From Enteractinococcus coprophilus (lineage in GTDB: Bacteria; Actinomycetota; Actinomycetes; Actinomycetales; Micrococcaceae): a DNA stretch of 64,000 nt. Where the stretch lies: positions 620,001 to 684,000 of the forward strand of contig NZ_VFOU01000002.1 in NCBI RefSeq assembly GCF_006716305.1, given 5' to 3'. A program made the position numbers and the translations under genes. The notes beneath the pieces are model-generated. The model was not told where the DNA came from. It saw nothing but the letters and a program-made list of their open reading frames with translations, and ran no database searches. Positions 1 to 8,772 of this stretch are shown here, piece by piece (positions within the stretch are counted from its first letter, which is position 1; every line of letters starts with the position of its first letter).

Positions 1-383
1 GCAGGGAGCAGATCAACATTGGGATCGTCGGTTTTTACGATCGCTTCGCTGACGTGCACGCCACGCTCCATCAGCACGTTATATATCGTGAGGTCCATTT
101 CGTGAGGATTCATGCCGAAGCCGGCCGACAGCGCGCCCTGAGGGTCGAAATCAACCATGAGCACTTTGCGGCCGTAGTCCGCCAGTGCAGCACCCAGGTT
201 CACTGAGGACGTGGTTTTGCCAACACCACCTTTTTGGTTCACCATAGCGATGATGCGGGCAGGACCGTGCGCTTCGAGTGACTCGGGCACGGGAAAATCG
301 TGCTTAGGCCGCCCGGTAGGTCCGATCACCGGATCGCCGGTGATCATCATCACGGGTTGTGGTTGTTGGCTGGCGTCGTTCAC
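1..383 (-). CDS. parA: ParA/Soj-type chromosome-partitioning ATPase (C-terminus beyond window)
   Basis: This is the N-terminal part of a ParA-family P-loop ATPase that would act with a ParB/SMC-ScpAB system in chromosome segregation; the 3' end runs off the left edge. The visible 127 codons contain the deviant Walker A motif KGGVGKTT at about residues 49-56, followed by SVNLGAALADYGRKVLMVDFD, which ends in the Walker A' aspartates. The GTG start at 383 is chosen because a CAGGAG Shine-Dalgarno lies about 11 nt upstream and the protein begins MNDASQQPQ. It follows xerD on the same strand, which is the common actinobacterial order xerD-parA-scpA-scpB; scpAB would lie outside the window. Confidence 0.92.
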   Translation of the reverse strand, partial: MNDASQQPQPVMMITGDPVIGPTGRPKHDFPVPESLEAHGPARIIAMVNQKGGVGKTTSSVNLGAALADYGRKVLMVDFDPQGALSAGFGMNPHEMDLTIYNVLMERGVHVSEAIVKTDDPNVDLLP

Positions 384-556
384 GATGCTTGAAACTCCTG
401 ACCGCTACGTAAGTTGTGGTTGTGATCCTCTTAGTGTTCGTAAGTAATGCGAGTGTGGGCTCTGACTCTAGTGTATTGCTGGATCACATAACTTCCTGAA
501 CTAGTCGGTTTTTTCACGGCGAGCCTTAAAGTTTAACGTCAAACCTGAAGGTCCGG
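384..556. other. xerD-parA intergenic region
   Basis: These 173 bases separate the xerD stop from the parA start. They hold the parA ribosome binding site. A TACACT hexamer in minus orientation could be a -10 box, but no convincing -35 pairs with it. No open reading frame or RNA gene is evident. Confidence 0.4.
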
Positions 557-1516
557 CTAGCCATGCGCTCGAGGATGTGCGTAAGCGAAAACCTCCCGGA
601 GCGTGTCAGCGGTGACTTGAGTGTATATCTGGGTGGTGGTCACCGATGCATGCCCGAGTAATTCTTGCACAACTCTAACGTCTGCTCCGCCTTGCAACAG
701 GTGGGTCGCAAAGGAATGACGCAGGGTGTGTGGTGATATTTCCTTAGTAATCTCCGCATCTTTCGCGGCTTGTTTCAAAACGTTCCATCCAGTCTGTCGT
801 GACAAGCGCCCTCCGAACCGGTTCAAAAACAGCGCTGGAGATCCCTTCCCACCTGCGGCATGCTCTGGTCTGCCGCGAATCAGATATGCGTCAATGGCTG
901 CTTGCGCGTAGGAACCCAACGGGACGATACGCTCTTTCGACCCCTTACCAAATAGTCGAACCACAGTGATGTCAGCATTGTCGTCGAGGTGAACCACGTC
1001 ATCGACGTCAAGATCGATAGCCTCGGTGATGCGAGCGCCGGTCGCATAGAGCAATTCCATCATGGCCCGATCACGAAGTCCTTGAGCAGTATCAATCGGC
1101 GGAGTGTCGAGTAGACGTGTCACTTCGTCAATACTGAGACCGGCTGGAAGTTGCTGTCCGGTTTTGGGTGGTTTGATTTCCGCTGCCGGGTTGGTTGGCG
1201 TCGTATTTTCCAAAAACAGAAACCGATGCCAACCACGGGCTGCGATAAATATTCGATTGACAGAGCTTTGTGCCAATTGGCCCATATTGTGGCTGCCGGA
1301 GCTAAGAGCCTGTAAGAACCCGGCAACATGATGAGGTGTGATAGCGGCAACGTAGCCAACGCGTTCTTGAGCCAGGTATTGCAAGTACCGGTGTAGGTCT
1401 CGACGATAGGCGGCGAGCGTGTTTTCCGATAGGCCACGTTCGATCATGAGGTGGTTTAGGTACGCGGTGACATAGTGCTGTAGGGAGTCCGGGTTCGCGG
1501 TGTTGTGCTCGGTCAT
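557..1516 (-). CDS. xerD: Site-specific tyrosine recombinase XerD
   Basis: This 319-residue tyrosine recombinase has an N-terminal SAM-like core-binding domain (residues about 10-105, with RGLSENTLAAYRRDL) and a C-terminal catalytic domain. The full catalytic set is visible: Arg in ATGARITEAI, Lys in GKGSKERIVPLG, His and Arg in HTLRHSFATHLL, His in LLGHAS and the nucleophilic Tyr in TTTQIYTQV. XerC/XerD resolve chromosome dimers at dif with FtsK. I assign XerD rather than XerC because of its position between the NUDIX gene and parA, the conserved actinobacterial site for xerD. It starts 5 nt after the NUDIX stop, with no obvious Shine-Dalgarno, so translational coupling is likely. Confidence 0.92.
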   Translation of the reverse strand: MTEHNTANPDSLQHYVTAYLNHLMIERGLSENTLAAYRRDLHRYLQYLAQERVGYVAAITPHHVAGFLQALSSGSHNMGQLAQSSVNRIFIAARGWHRFLFLENTTPTNPAAEIKPPKTGQQLPAGLSIDEVTRLLDTPPIDTAQGLRDRAMMELLYATGARITEAIDLDVDDVVHLDDNADITVVRLFGKGSKERIVPLGSYAQAAIDAYLIRGRPEHAAGGKGSPALFLNRFGGRLSRQTGWNVLKQAAKDAEITKEISPHTLRHSFATHLLQGGADVRVVQELLGHASVTTTQIYTQVTADTLREVFAYAHPRAHG

Positions 1517-1521
1517 AATTA

Positions 1522-2136
1522 TTAGAACGGTGCGTGAGCCGATCGGGCCTGATGTTGGCCGGTCAGAACCAGGTGGGCTGTCAGAATGCCGGCGATTGCG
1601 TTAACGTTTCGAACGGCCCCGGTCATTACGGCTTGCAAAGCTCGATCAAATGGTACCCAGCGCAGGATCAGATGAGCTTCTTCGGCTTCGCGTTGGTGAC
1701 GTTGCTCTGAGAGGACGTCGTCGATGTCTTGGGCTAAGAATATCCGGATGGCTTCTGCTGAGGATCCTGCTGAAGGGTAGTGGTCCACCAACACCGACCA
1801 TTGTCTCGCTTGCAGATCAGTCTCTTCTGCCAATTCGCGCTGCGCGGCGGCTAACGGGTCTTCCCCTTGGACGTCTAACAGCCCCGCGGGGATTTCCCAG
1901 CAGTCTTGTCTCACCGGGTGCCGGTATTGGTTGATCATCGCTATCCGCTGTTGATCGTCGACGGCCACGATAGCAACTGCACCAGGGTGGGTAATGTATT
2001 CACGCGTCAGGGCTTCGTCAGTGCCCGACAGCGTGAAGGTGTCGCGTTGGATATCCCAGATGGCGCCATGAAATACCGTTTCCTGGTGTTGGACCGCTAC
2101 ACTCCGGTCCGTATCTTGCAAATCCTGATGAGCCAT
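1522..2136 (-). CDS. NUDIX hydrolase, ADP-ribose pyrophosphatase type
   Basis: This 204-residue NUDIX protein probably cleaves ADP-ribose or related nucleoside diphosphate sugars. The NUDIX box is seen at about residues 87-110: IPAGLLDVQGE, then DPLAAAQRELAEETDL, with the metal-binding REL-EE core. The start codon overlaps the recN stop by one base (TAATG), so the two are translationally coupled. In many relatives pyrG lies between recN and this gene; here the genes abut directly, so pyrG has moved or is elsewhere. The exact substrate cannot be told from sequence. Confidence 0.85.
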   Translation of the reverse strand: MAHQDLQDTDRSVAVQHQETVFHGAIWDIQRDTFTLSGTDEALTREYITHPGAVAIVAVDDQQRIAMINQYRHPVRQDCWEIPAGLLDVQGEDPLAAAQRELAEETDLQARQWSVLVDHYPSAGSSAEAIRIFLAQDIDDVLSEQRHQREAEEAHLILRWVPFDRALQAVMTGAVRNVNAIAGILTAHLVLTGQHQARSAHAPF

Positions 2137-3851
2137 TAGTGTGAAGTCTCCAAGAGTTCTTTGGCATGTTCGCGCGCAGAAGTTGAATCAGCATGCCCCG
2201 CCAACATGCGCGCCAATTCGGAGATCCGATCTTCGCCAACCAGTTCGCTGACATCGGAAGTCGTGAATCCTGCTTCAACATTTGGGGCTTTGTTGACGCG
2301 CAGATGTCTATCGGCATATGCCGCCACCTGTGGTAAGTGGGTCACGACGATGACTTGTACGTGCTTGGCCAGTCGGGCTAAACGACGACCAATCTGGACG
2401 GCGGCCTCACCGCCGACACCGGCATCAATCTCATCGAAAATAAAAGTCGGGACCGGATCCGTGTTAGCCAGCACGACTTCCAAAGCCAGCATGATACGAG
2501 ATAACTCACCACCAGAAGCTCCTTTGCCAAGTGGTCGAGGCTCGGAACCCGGGTGCGGTTGAAGCAGCAGCGCAATCTCATCGAGCCCATGGGGTCCTGG
2601 TTGTTCAGCCGGAGTGATTGCCACCGAGAACTGCGCGGTGGGCATAAGCAATCCATGAAGCTCTTTGGTGACCTCCTCCCCCAGTTGTTTGCCAGCTTGC
2701 TGGCGAAGCGTGGTGAGCGCGGCCCCTTCTTCTTGAAGACGTTCAGACAGTAGGTGTTGCTGTCCTTCCAGATATTCGATGCGTTCGGTATCACCGTGAA
2801 GTTCATCCAAGCGAGGGCGTTGTTCCTCAGCCCACCGAACTACATCAGCTAGGTCCGGTCCATAGAGCTTTTTGAGACGGTTCAGCTCTGCCAATCTGGA
2901 TTGCGCTTGATTCAGGGCGGCAGGACCCTCATCAGTCAGACTGGAGGCGAACTGAGAGATTTCTGCGGTGATATCTGCGATTTCAATACCGACCGAAGCC
3001 AACCGCTTGCCGATCTCTTCGAGCTCATCCACCTGACCAGGAGTTTGGGCAATGACTTGTCGAGCAGCTTCAACAAGCGATTCCGCGCTGGGGGCATCGA
3101 GATTATAGTCATCGCCTGATAAGGCAGTGGTTGCAATTCGTGCTGCGTCCCGGAATTCTTCGGCAGATTCTAGCCGTTTGATTCGCTCCTGGATCGCTGC
3201 ATCCTCGTTTTCTTCAATGTTGGCATTGTCGATTTCCTCCAGGCTGCGCTGCAGGTTTTCGGCTTCCAAAGCGCGCTCCTGTGCCTGGCTCATGAGTTCC
3301 TGGAGTTCTATCGATGTGTCCTGCAAGCTGGTATAGGTCCTCCGATAAGCAACCAGCGCTTTGGCAACACCTCTGCCTCCGTAGGCGTCCAGGGCGTGTC
3401 GTTGGGCGGTCGTGGATTTCAACCGGAGCTGATCAGATTGGCCATGAATCGCTACGGCGTGCTCCCCAATTTCCGAAAGTAAAGCCACCGGAACACCCCG
3501 CCCGCCGGCAGTAGCCCGCGAGCGCGTCCCGGAACCCGAGGCGCTGATTGCACGCGTAATCACCAGGTGCCGGTCGCTATTATCTTCATCGAGAATCGCA
3601 CCGGCCTCTTCAGCTGCCTTGATCGCCCCGTGGTCGGCGGGTAGAACGAACCCTGCCTCAACCGTTGCTTTGGTATCGCCTGCGCGAATGGCACCGGCAT
3701 CCGCACGGGCTCCCAGCAGCAGGTTCAGCGCAGTGACCACCATCGTTTTCCCGGCACCGGTTTCACCCGTGACAACATTGAAGCCGGGGTCGAGCTCGAC
3801 CGTCGTTTCTTCGATGACGCCCAACGAGTTGATCGACAGGTGTTCTAGCAT
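2136..3851 (-). CDS. recN: DNA repair protein RecN
   Basis: This 571-residue SMC-like ATPase acts in double-strand-break repair. The N-terminus carries MLEHLSINSLGVIEE and the Walker A motif GETGAGKT at residues about 29-36. The long central part is heptad-rich coiled coil. The C-terminal half carries the ABC signature region KGASGGELSRIMLALE and the Walker B segment TFIFDEIDAGVGG, followed by VVTHLPQVAAYAD. Length fits the family (about 550-580). It lies 10 nt after nadK, in the usual actinobacterial order tlyA-nadK-recN. Confidence 0.96.
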   Translation of the reverse strand: MLEHLSINSLGVIEETTVELDPGFNVVTGETGAGKTMVVTALNLLLGARADAGAIRAGDTKATVEAGFVLPADHGAIKAAEEAGAILDEDNSDRHLVITRAISASGSGTRSRATAGGRGVPVALLSEIGEHAVAIHGQSDQLRLKSTTAQRHALDAYGGRGVAKALVAYRRTYTSLQDTSIELQELMSQAQERALEAENLQRSLEEIDNANIEENEDAAIQERIKRLESAEEFRDAARIATTALSGDDYNLDAPSAESLVEAARQVIAQTPGQVDELEEIGKRLASVGIEIADITAEISQFASSLTDEGPAALNQAQSRLAELNRLKKLYGPDLADVVRWAEEQRPRLDELHGDTERIEYLEGQQHLLSERLQEEGAALTTLRQQAGKQLGEEVTKELHGLLMPTAQFSVAITPAEQPGPHGLDEIALLLQPHPGSEPRPLGKGASGGELSRIMLALEVVLANTDPVPTFIFDEIDAGVGGEAAVQIGRRLARLAKHVQVIVVTHLPQVAAYADRHLRVNKAPNVEAGFTTSDVSELVGEDRISELARMLAGHADSTSAREHAKELLETSH

Positions 3852-3861
3852 GCGTTACTCC

Positions 3862-5004
3862 CTACTCGTCCTCAGCTGGTGGTTTCGATACTTCGACAAT
3901 CTCTTTTTCGTCGGCCTTAGTCACAATCGGGATCGGTGTCGTTCGTGGTGGGACCATATCTGGCCGCGGTGCTGCATGATGTGGTTCAACGATTCGGATA
4001 CCCTGTGAATCAGCTAAGGATCGATGCCAGCTATCTTGATCTCGACGGGCACGCTCGCGTGCGTCAATTGCTGCACGGTCAGATGCGCTAATCGAGCCTC
4101 GCCAGCCTTCAGTAGGCAGATCAAATTTACGCACGAGTCGTTCAGAAAACGGCGTAAGAGCTAGTCGAGCAAGTTTGACTGGATGAGCGGAGCGTGTCGC
4201 TTCAATCCGTGCACCAAACGGCAGATCCACGGTTCGGCGTCCATCGCACCACAACACACCATTTTCGTTGCTGCGTTGTAGGACATCCACCGAGATCACG
4301 GATTCCGGTGCCACCACCAGAGGGCGAGCAAAGAGTGCATGTGCGGACAGTGGCACCATCAGCATAGCTTGGACCTCAGGCCACACAATGGGCCCGCCAC
4401 CGGAAAATGCGTACGCTGTCGAGCCGGTTGGTGTAGCCATGACTACACCATCACAGCCAAAAGACGAAATGGGACGATTGTCTACCCCAATAACTACCTC
4501 AAGCATGCGCTCACGGTTGGATTTCTCCACGGATGCCTCATTCAGGGCCCAGGTATGAGCTACGAGGTGTTTGCCGACCAAGACTTTGACATCAATGGTC
4601 ATGCGCTCTTCAACCAGATAATCCTTGTTGACAATGGCCGAGACCGCAAGCTCCAGATCGGCTTGTTCTGCTTCGGCAAGAAATCCAACGTGACCGAGAT
4701 TTACAGCCATTAATGGCAGATTTGATTCACGAACCATCTCAGCTGCGCGAAGGACGGAGCCATCACCGCCCAACACCATCCCCAGTTCGACATCGTGCAA
4801 TGAGGACCTGGTATCAATCGCTTCGACACCGGCCTCGTGGGTCAGTAACACACCGTTGTGGATGGCTTCGTGCATCACAGCAGCATCATGTGGCAACATG
4901 ACCGGCGTCAGTCCGGCCGCACGCAACAATCCGATGGCCCGCAATGCAGATTGCATGGCCTTTTGGCGCCCCGTGTGAGCCAAAATCAAAACTCGCCGGC
5001 TCAT
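3862..5004 (-). CDS. nadK: NAD kinase with C-terminal extension
   Basis: This ATP/polyphosphate-dependent NAD kinase makes NADP+. Motifs seen are GGDGSVLRAAE (the GGDG nucleotide loop), NLGHVGFLAE and TPTGSTAYAFSGGGPIV. The start at 5004 (MSRRVLILAH) is preferred over the upstream ATG at 5037 because AAAGGAG sits just 5' of it. The resulting 380-residue protein is longer than the roughly 290-310 residues usual for the family: after the conserved fold ends near residue 300, the remainder is a charged Pro/Glu-rich tail (DARERARRDQDS, then PPRTTPIPI and KPPAEDE) that is probably disordered. Confidence 0.94.
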   Translation of the reverse strand: MSRRVLILAHTGRQKAMQSALRAIGLLRAAGLTPVMLPHDAAVMHEAIHNGVLLTHEAGVEAIDTRSSLHDVELGMVLGGDGSVLRAAEMVRESNLPLMAVNLGHVGFLAEAEQADLELAVSAIVNKDYLVEERMTIDVKVLVGKHLVAHTWALNEASVEKSNRERMLEVVIGVDNRPISSFGCDGVVMATPTGSTAYAFSGGGPIVWPEVQAMLMVPLSAHALFARPLVVAPESVISVDVLQRSNENGVLWCDGRRTVDLPFGARIEATRSAHPVKLARLALTPFSERLVRKFDLPTEGWRGSISASDRAAIDARERARRDQDSWHRSLADSQGIRIVEPHHAAPRPDMVPPRTTPIPIVTKADEKEIVEVSKPPAEDE

Positions 5005-5103
5005 GGTTCTCCTTTGTTTATACGTATTGCCTAACACACCAATCTAGCCGCTTTAGCTTCTTTTGTTACCCTGTCAAGCGCGCTGTGGAGATTGGGTCAC
5101 GGA

Positions 5104-5910
5104 TTAATCAGCCCACTGGACACGTTGCGCGTCCAACCACTGTGAGACTTCAATTGTGGCATGCAGATGTGCTCCTGCGACATCGTAGGTCGCCCAGAAG
5201 AAGAATTCTTTATTGCCATCTTGGCCTGGTAGTGGACTCGTTGCTACCCCTTGAGGCACTAAGCCTTGAGCCAAAGCAGCCACAATCACGTCCAGCACGG
5301 CTTCTCGCCGTTGGTGCGGATCGGTAACGACACCGGTTTTCGGTAGGCGCTCACGCCCGATCTCAAACTGTGGCTTGATCATCAACACCACATGAGACCC
5401 TGGAACACACACCGAAACTAGCGCGCCGACGACTAGCGTCAAGGAGATAAAGGAGAGATCGGAGACGACCAGGTCTACGGGTTGCCCGATATCTGTTAAC
5501 CCCAGATATCGGACGTTGAGTCCTTCATGGGCTTCGACTCGCGGGTCGACCCGCAACCGCTGAATTAGTTGATCATGACCGACATCGACAGCCACCACTT
5601 CTCGGGCGCCTCGTTGTAGCAAGACGTCAGTGAAACCGCCGGTCGATGCACCGGCATCAAGACAACGTGCCCCGGAGACGTCGATGGTGTGGAAAACGTC
5701 CAATGCTCCAGCAAGCTTGTGGCCCGCACGAGAGGCATACTGCGGCCCAGATACGGTAAGTCGGATCACATCCCGATCGACAACCTTGGTAGCAGGTTTT
5801 GTCACTTTTTGACCATTGACGATCACTTCGCCGGCCTGAATGTGTTTAGCGGCTACGGTTCGTGACGTTACAAGTTGACGCGATACGAGTGCTTGATCGA
5901 GACGTTGCAT
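5104..5910 (-). CDS. tlyA: TlyA family rRNA (cytidine-2'-O)-methyltransferase
   Basis: This 268-residue protein has an N-terminal S4 RNA-binding domain (residues about 1-62, MQRLDQALVSRQLVTSR) and an FtsJ-like Rossmann methyltransferase domain with the SAM loop CLDAGASTGGFTDVLLQRGA. In mycobacteria TlyA 2'-O-methylates 16S C1409 and 23S C1920 and sensitises ribosomes to capreomycin; the same role is inferred here. The start abuts the stop of the upstream 52-aa gene with no gap. The family has also been annotated as 'hemolysin A', an old name without mechanistic support in this lineage. Confidence 0.93.
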   Translation of the reverse strand: MQRLDQALVSRQLVTSRTVAAKHIQAGEVIVNGQKVTKPATKVVDRDVIRLTVSGPQYASRAGHKLAGALDVFHTIDVSGARCLDAGASTGGFTDVLLQRGAREVVAVDVGHDQLIQRLRVDPRVEAHEGLNVRYLGLTDIGQPVDLVVSDLSFISLTLVVGALVSVCVPGSHVVLMIKPQFEIGRERLPKTGVVTDPHQRREAVLDVIVAALAQGLVPQGVATSPLPGQDGNKEFFFWATYDVAGAHLHATIEVSQWLDAQRVQWAD

Positions 5911-6069
5911 CTATTCGCCTTCCGGCCTGTGCTCTTCAGGAGCATTGAGCAGTTCCGTCAGTTCTGCAAGGACACGCTCGTACGTAGCTAGCTCGTCGGC
6001 AGGTGAGAGCTCGTCCACACTACCTAGGCGTTCTGCGATTTCGGCTGGAAGACTCTGTAAGTCAGGCAT
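5911..6069 (-). CDS. Conserved small acidic protein between HAD phosphatase and tlyA
   Basis: This 52-residue acidic protein (MPDLQSLPAEIAERLG at its N-terminus) has no named domain I recognise. The middle is predicted helical (ELSPADELATYERVLAELT), and the C-terminus is Glu/Pro-rich. The ATG at 6069 is chosen because CGGAG lies 5 nt upstream; an upstream ATG in the same frame lacks this. It overlaps the HAD phosphatase stop by 8 nt and abuts tlyA, so all three are probably co-translated. Small proteins of this kind are usual at this locus in Micrococcales; function is unknown. Confidence 0.72.
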   Translation of the reverse strand: MPDLQSLPAEIAERLGSVDELSPADELATYERVLAELTELLNAPEEHRPEGE

Positions 6070-6889
6070 TATGACTCCGGAGGTCATCGCTGGGTTCTTG
6101 TAACAACACGCCAAGACCGGGTAGCAACCAGGTTGGGGTTACGACCGAGCGGTGATCACCGATATCTTGGCGTCGGTGGATCCCTGTCTCCACGAGCGCG
6201 GCATCATACCCGGCATTGGCAGCACCCAGCACGTCGGTATCTAATCGATCCCCGACCACCAGGGGCTTGGTCATCGAAAATTTCTGGGCCATAGTGGTAA
6301 ACATAACCGGCGCAGGCTTACCAGCAGCCACTTCTGGGCGTGTTCCGGTGGCCTGCGCTACGGTATTGACCAACGAGCCGTTGCCAGGCGCAATCCCGTG
6401 ACTCAAGGGGATCGTTAGATCAAGATTCGTAGCCAACCATCCGGCACCCTGTTGAATTGCAAAACTGGCTTGGGCAAGATCATTCCAGCCCAGTTTCGGA
6501 TTGAATCCCTGGACGACCACCTGTGGTCTGTCTGTAGCGAGCTGGGTGGTTACAAAGCCAGCGGCTCGGATCTGTTGGGTCAGTTGTGGCGAGCCAGTGA
6601 CGAGGACGGGACCGGCATCGCACTGGTATTTCGCGGTGAGTATCTCAACTACGGCTTGTGCCGAGGTCATCACGTGTTCAGCGTTCGTAGCGACCCCAAG
6701 TTCTCTGAGGTGGTCTGCTATCTCAGTCACAGCCTTCGAGGCATTATTGGTAACAAACGCCACCGGGACACCTTGACCGATAAGTACATTGAGAGTCGTG
6801 ATGGCCTGATCAATGGGTTGCGTCCCTGCATACACGACGCCATCAAGATCACACAGCAGACCGTCGTAGCCATTAAAAAACGTCGTCAC
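6062..6889 (-). CDS. HAD-superfamily class IIA phosphatase (NagD-like)
   Basis: This 275-residue HAD hydrolase shows motif I DLDGVVYAG near residue 13, motif II VTNNASKA near residue 47, a conserved Lys in AAGKPAPVMF, and motif IV GDRLDTDVLGAANAG. The cap is of the C2a type, as in NagD and 4-nitrophenylphosphatase families. It dephosphorylates a small phosphorylated metabolite, for example phosphoglycolate or a nucleotide; the substrate is not predictable. It starts 3 nt after the TPR gene on the same strand and overlaps the next small gene. Confidence 0.9.
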   Translation of the reverse strand: MTTFFNGYDGLLCDLDGVVYAGTQPIDQAITTLNVLIGQGVPVAFVTNNASKAVTEIADHLRELGVATNAEHVMTSAQAVVEILTAKYQCDAGPVLVTGSPQLTQQIRAAGFVTTQLATDRPQVVVQGFNPKLGWNDLAQASFAIQQGAGWLATNLDLTIPLSHGIAPGNGSLVNTVAQATGTRPEVAAGKPAPVMFTTMAQKFSMTKPLVVGDRLDTDVLGAANAGYDAALVETGIHRRQDIGDHRSVVTPTWLLPGLGVLLQEPSDDLRSHNA

Positions 6890-6892
6890 GGG

Positions 6893-7978
6893 CTAACTTT
6901 CGCCACCTTCAGCACGTGCTTCATCTTTGGCGGGTGCCGGTGGGAGAACGTCGCGAGCTCGAACCGGCGGCGCGGTTTCGTCGTCTTCATCCGATATATC
7001 TAAAATCTCGGGTTCTGGTTCGACATGCATCCCAAGGGCATGCTCAGCTCGAGTCGCCAGACTCGCCCACTTGCGGGCTTCGGTCGTGCGTCCGGCAGCA
7101 TCAAGAGCGTGGGAGTAGGCGGTGAACAGGCGTGGAGAATAGGAAAAGCCGCGTCGAGGGTTGAGCTCTGGAATCTCTAATGCCTTGAGAGCTTCCTCGG
7201 GTTTTTCCTGATCAAGGTGGATACCCGCAAGAACGATCGCCAATTCCACGCGAGAGGTGACCGGCAGCTTTTCACGCGGCACTTCGGCAGCCATTTCAAG
7301 TGCTTTTTCAAGCCGCCCGAGTGCCCGCTCTGAGTCAACCATTTCCGGTAAGTGTGCGTTATCACCGGAAATCCGGCGATAGGTGCGAAACTCTCGAAGA
7401 GCTTCTGAGAACTTACCAGCGGCATATGCTGTCATGCCAGCAGCTTCACGTACGACGCCAAGGCGACCACCCCGACGGGACGCCGCAAGGGCGTGCGCGA
7501 ACGCCAGTTCGGGATCGTCTTCCATTAAGCGACCGGCCATGACCAAATGCTTTTGCACCCAGGGGCGATTCTGGTCGTCCAAGGCACTTAGCTCGCGCTG
7601 CACGCTCTTATCGAGTTCACGGCCTGTTACATCCGGGGCAATTTCCGGGGAACGTCCACGGTCTGGCCGGTTGGCTGAACGCAGGTCGGCCGGGTTATGT
7701 GGAGGCGGGGTACGTTCTACGCGTTCGGCATCTTCATCACGACGACGTGGCTGGCCCTCCCACTTTCGCGGACCTTTACCGCGTCCGCGTTGATCATCCC
7801 GGCCTCGCCCGCTGCCACGGCGATCTCCGTCGCGTGGCTGATCGTGCCGTGGGCGTTTACCGAAGCTACCGCCGCGATCACGCTGCTGCCGGTCGCGCGG
7901 GGCATCACGATGATCCGAACGCTCCCTGCGTGATGAATCGTCACGATTCTGCGGCTGGTTTCCACTGGTATCGGTCAA
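6893..7978 (-). CDS. TPR-like protein with Arg/Asp/Gly-rich low-complexity N-terminus
   Basis: This 361-residue protein has two parts. Residues about 1-115 are a highly charged low-complexity segment rich in R, D, G and Q (for example RDRQQRDRGGSFGKRPRHDQ). Residues about 125-320 are alpha-helical TPR-like repeats (ELAFAHALAASRRGG, AAGKFSEALREFRTYRR, PEEALKALEI, ALDAAGRTTEARKWA). The C-terminus is acidic (ISDEDDE). The start is TTG with AAGGAC upstream. Proteins of this architecture sit upstream of the HAD-tlyA genes in many Micrococcales; no function is established. The basic tail could bind nucleic acid (inference). Confidence 0.85.
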   Translation of the reverse strand: MTDTSGNQPQNRDDSSRRERSDHRDAPRDRQQRDRGGSFGKRPRHDQPRDGDRRGSGRGRDDQRGRGKGPRKWEGQPRRRDEDAERVERTPPPHNPADLRSANRPDRGRSPEIAPDVTGRELDKSVQRELSALDDQNRPWVQKHLVMAGRLMEDDPELAFAHALAASRRGGRLGVVREAAGMTAYAAGKFSEALREFRTYRRISGDNAHLPEMVDSERALGRLEKALEMAAEVPREKLPVTSRVELAIVLAGIHLDQEKPEEALKALEIPELNPRRGFSYSPRLFTAYSHALDAAGRTTEARKWASLATRAEHALGMHVEPEPEILDISDEDDETAPPVRARDVLPPAPAKDEARAEGGES

Positions 7979-8117
7979 AGCTACTACGTCCTTGGGGTTA
8001 ACGTTGCGCCTGTTGAGGTGCCAGGCAGGTCAATATACTGGCTCTATCCTACAACTGTTCCCGCATAAACCCGCTGGATTTTGACCGTTGACGGCGTCCT
8101 TCGCCAATAGCAAGGAC

Positions 8118-8291
8118 TTACCTGCACTGGGGTAACAGTTTCCCCACCACAGGGAGAGCGCAAATTTTCGGTCTCGTCGATCCTTCGATCGCAAAGTCCG
8201 GGTCTGCTCCTCCGACGGGAAAATTCGCCAGCAATTGTTGGGAAGACGGCAGGTGCGTTGAACGAGGGGAAATATTTGGGAATGAAGTCAT
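8118..8291 (-). CDS. Possible 57-aa small protein
   Basis: This short frame begins MTSFPNISPRSTHLP and ends KLLPQCR. Its best support is a canonical GAGGAG five nucleotides upstream of the ATG. It is Ser/Pro-rich in its first half, shows no signal peptide, membrane segment or domain, and lies in an otherwise non-coding region upstream of the TPR gene. It could be a leader peptide, a small protein or chance. Confidence 0.25.
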   Translation of the reverse strand: MTSFPNISPRSTHLPSSQQLLANFPVGGADPDFAIEGSTRPKICALPVVGKLLPQCR

Positions 8292-8356
8292 GATGTCTCC
8301 TCAAAGACCTCAGGCGCATCGAATGCACCGAATAAAAAAGGGGGCTGGTCTGTGGG

Positions 8357-8380
8357 GACCCGTCAGAAGGTCAACGGGTC
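8357..8380. other. Hairpin GACCCGT / ACGGGTC
   Basis: Perfect 7-bp arms separated by 10 nt lie in the non-coding region, about 65 bp upstream of the 57-aa frame (minus strand). On the minus strand the second arm is followed within about 20 nt by a run of T residues, so it may act as a weak terminator; function unproven. Confidence 0.3.
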
Positions 8381-8772
8381 TCAAGAACTCCGGACAGAGG
8401 TAGGGCCGAAATCACTCATAGCATCCGCGGTGTTCTCGCAGAGCCGGCAGCTGACGCGTGGACTATATCCACCGTGTGGGTGACAAATCTCTGCGTCAGG
8501 ATCAGCATCAGATGCTGCATCTTCGAAGCTCCGATAAACGACAACTGTAATTCAACTCACGGTTGATTACTAGACTTTTGCACAAAAATTGCACAGCCTG
8601 GCTCAATAAGTCTGAACTCTCATCGGCTGCCTGACATAGCGTGGTATTCTAACAACTCCAAATCATGTGGCCTTTGAGCCTTTACCCAGGCCAGTGCCGC
8701 TGCATGTGCTGTCGTCATTTACCCCATGATCGCCAGGTAGTGCACACGAGCCGCTCGTTCAACCACCACAAT

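Noticed and set aside
557-1516. Phage or integron integrase
   Set aside because: The tyrosine recombinase is in the conserved NUDIX-xerD-parA context, with no attachment repeats or mobile genes nearby.
8044-8328. 94-codon minus-strand frame
   Set aside because: Its start lacks a Shine-Dalgarno; the GAGGAG nearby fits the shorter frame at 8118-8291 in another frame.
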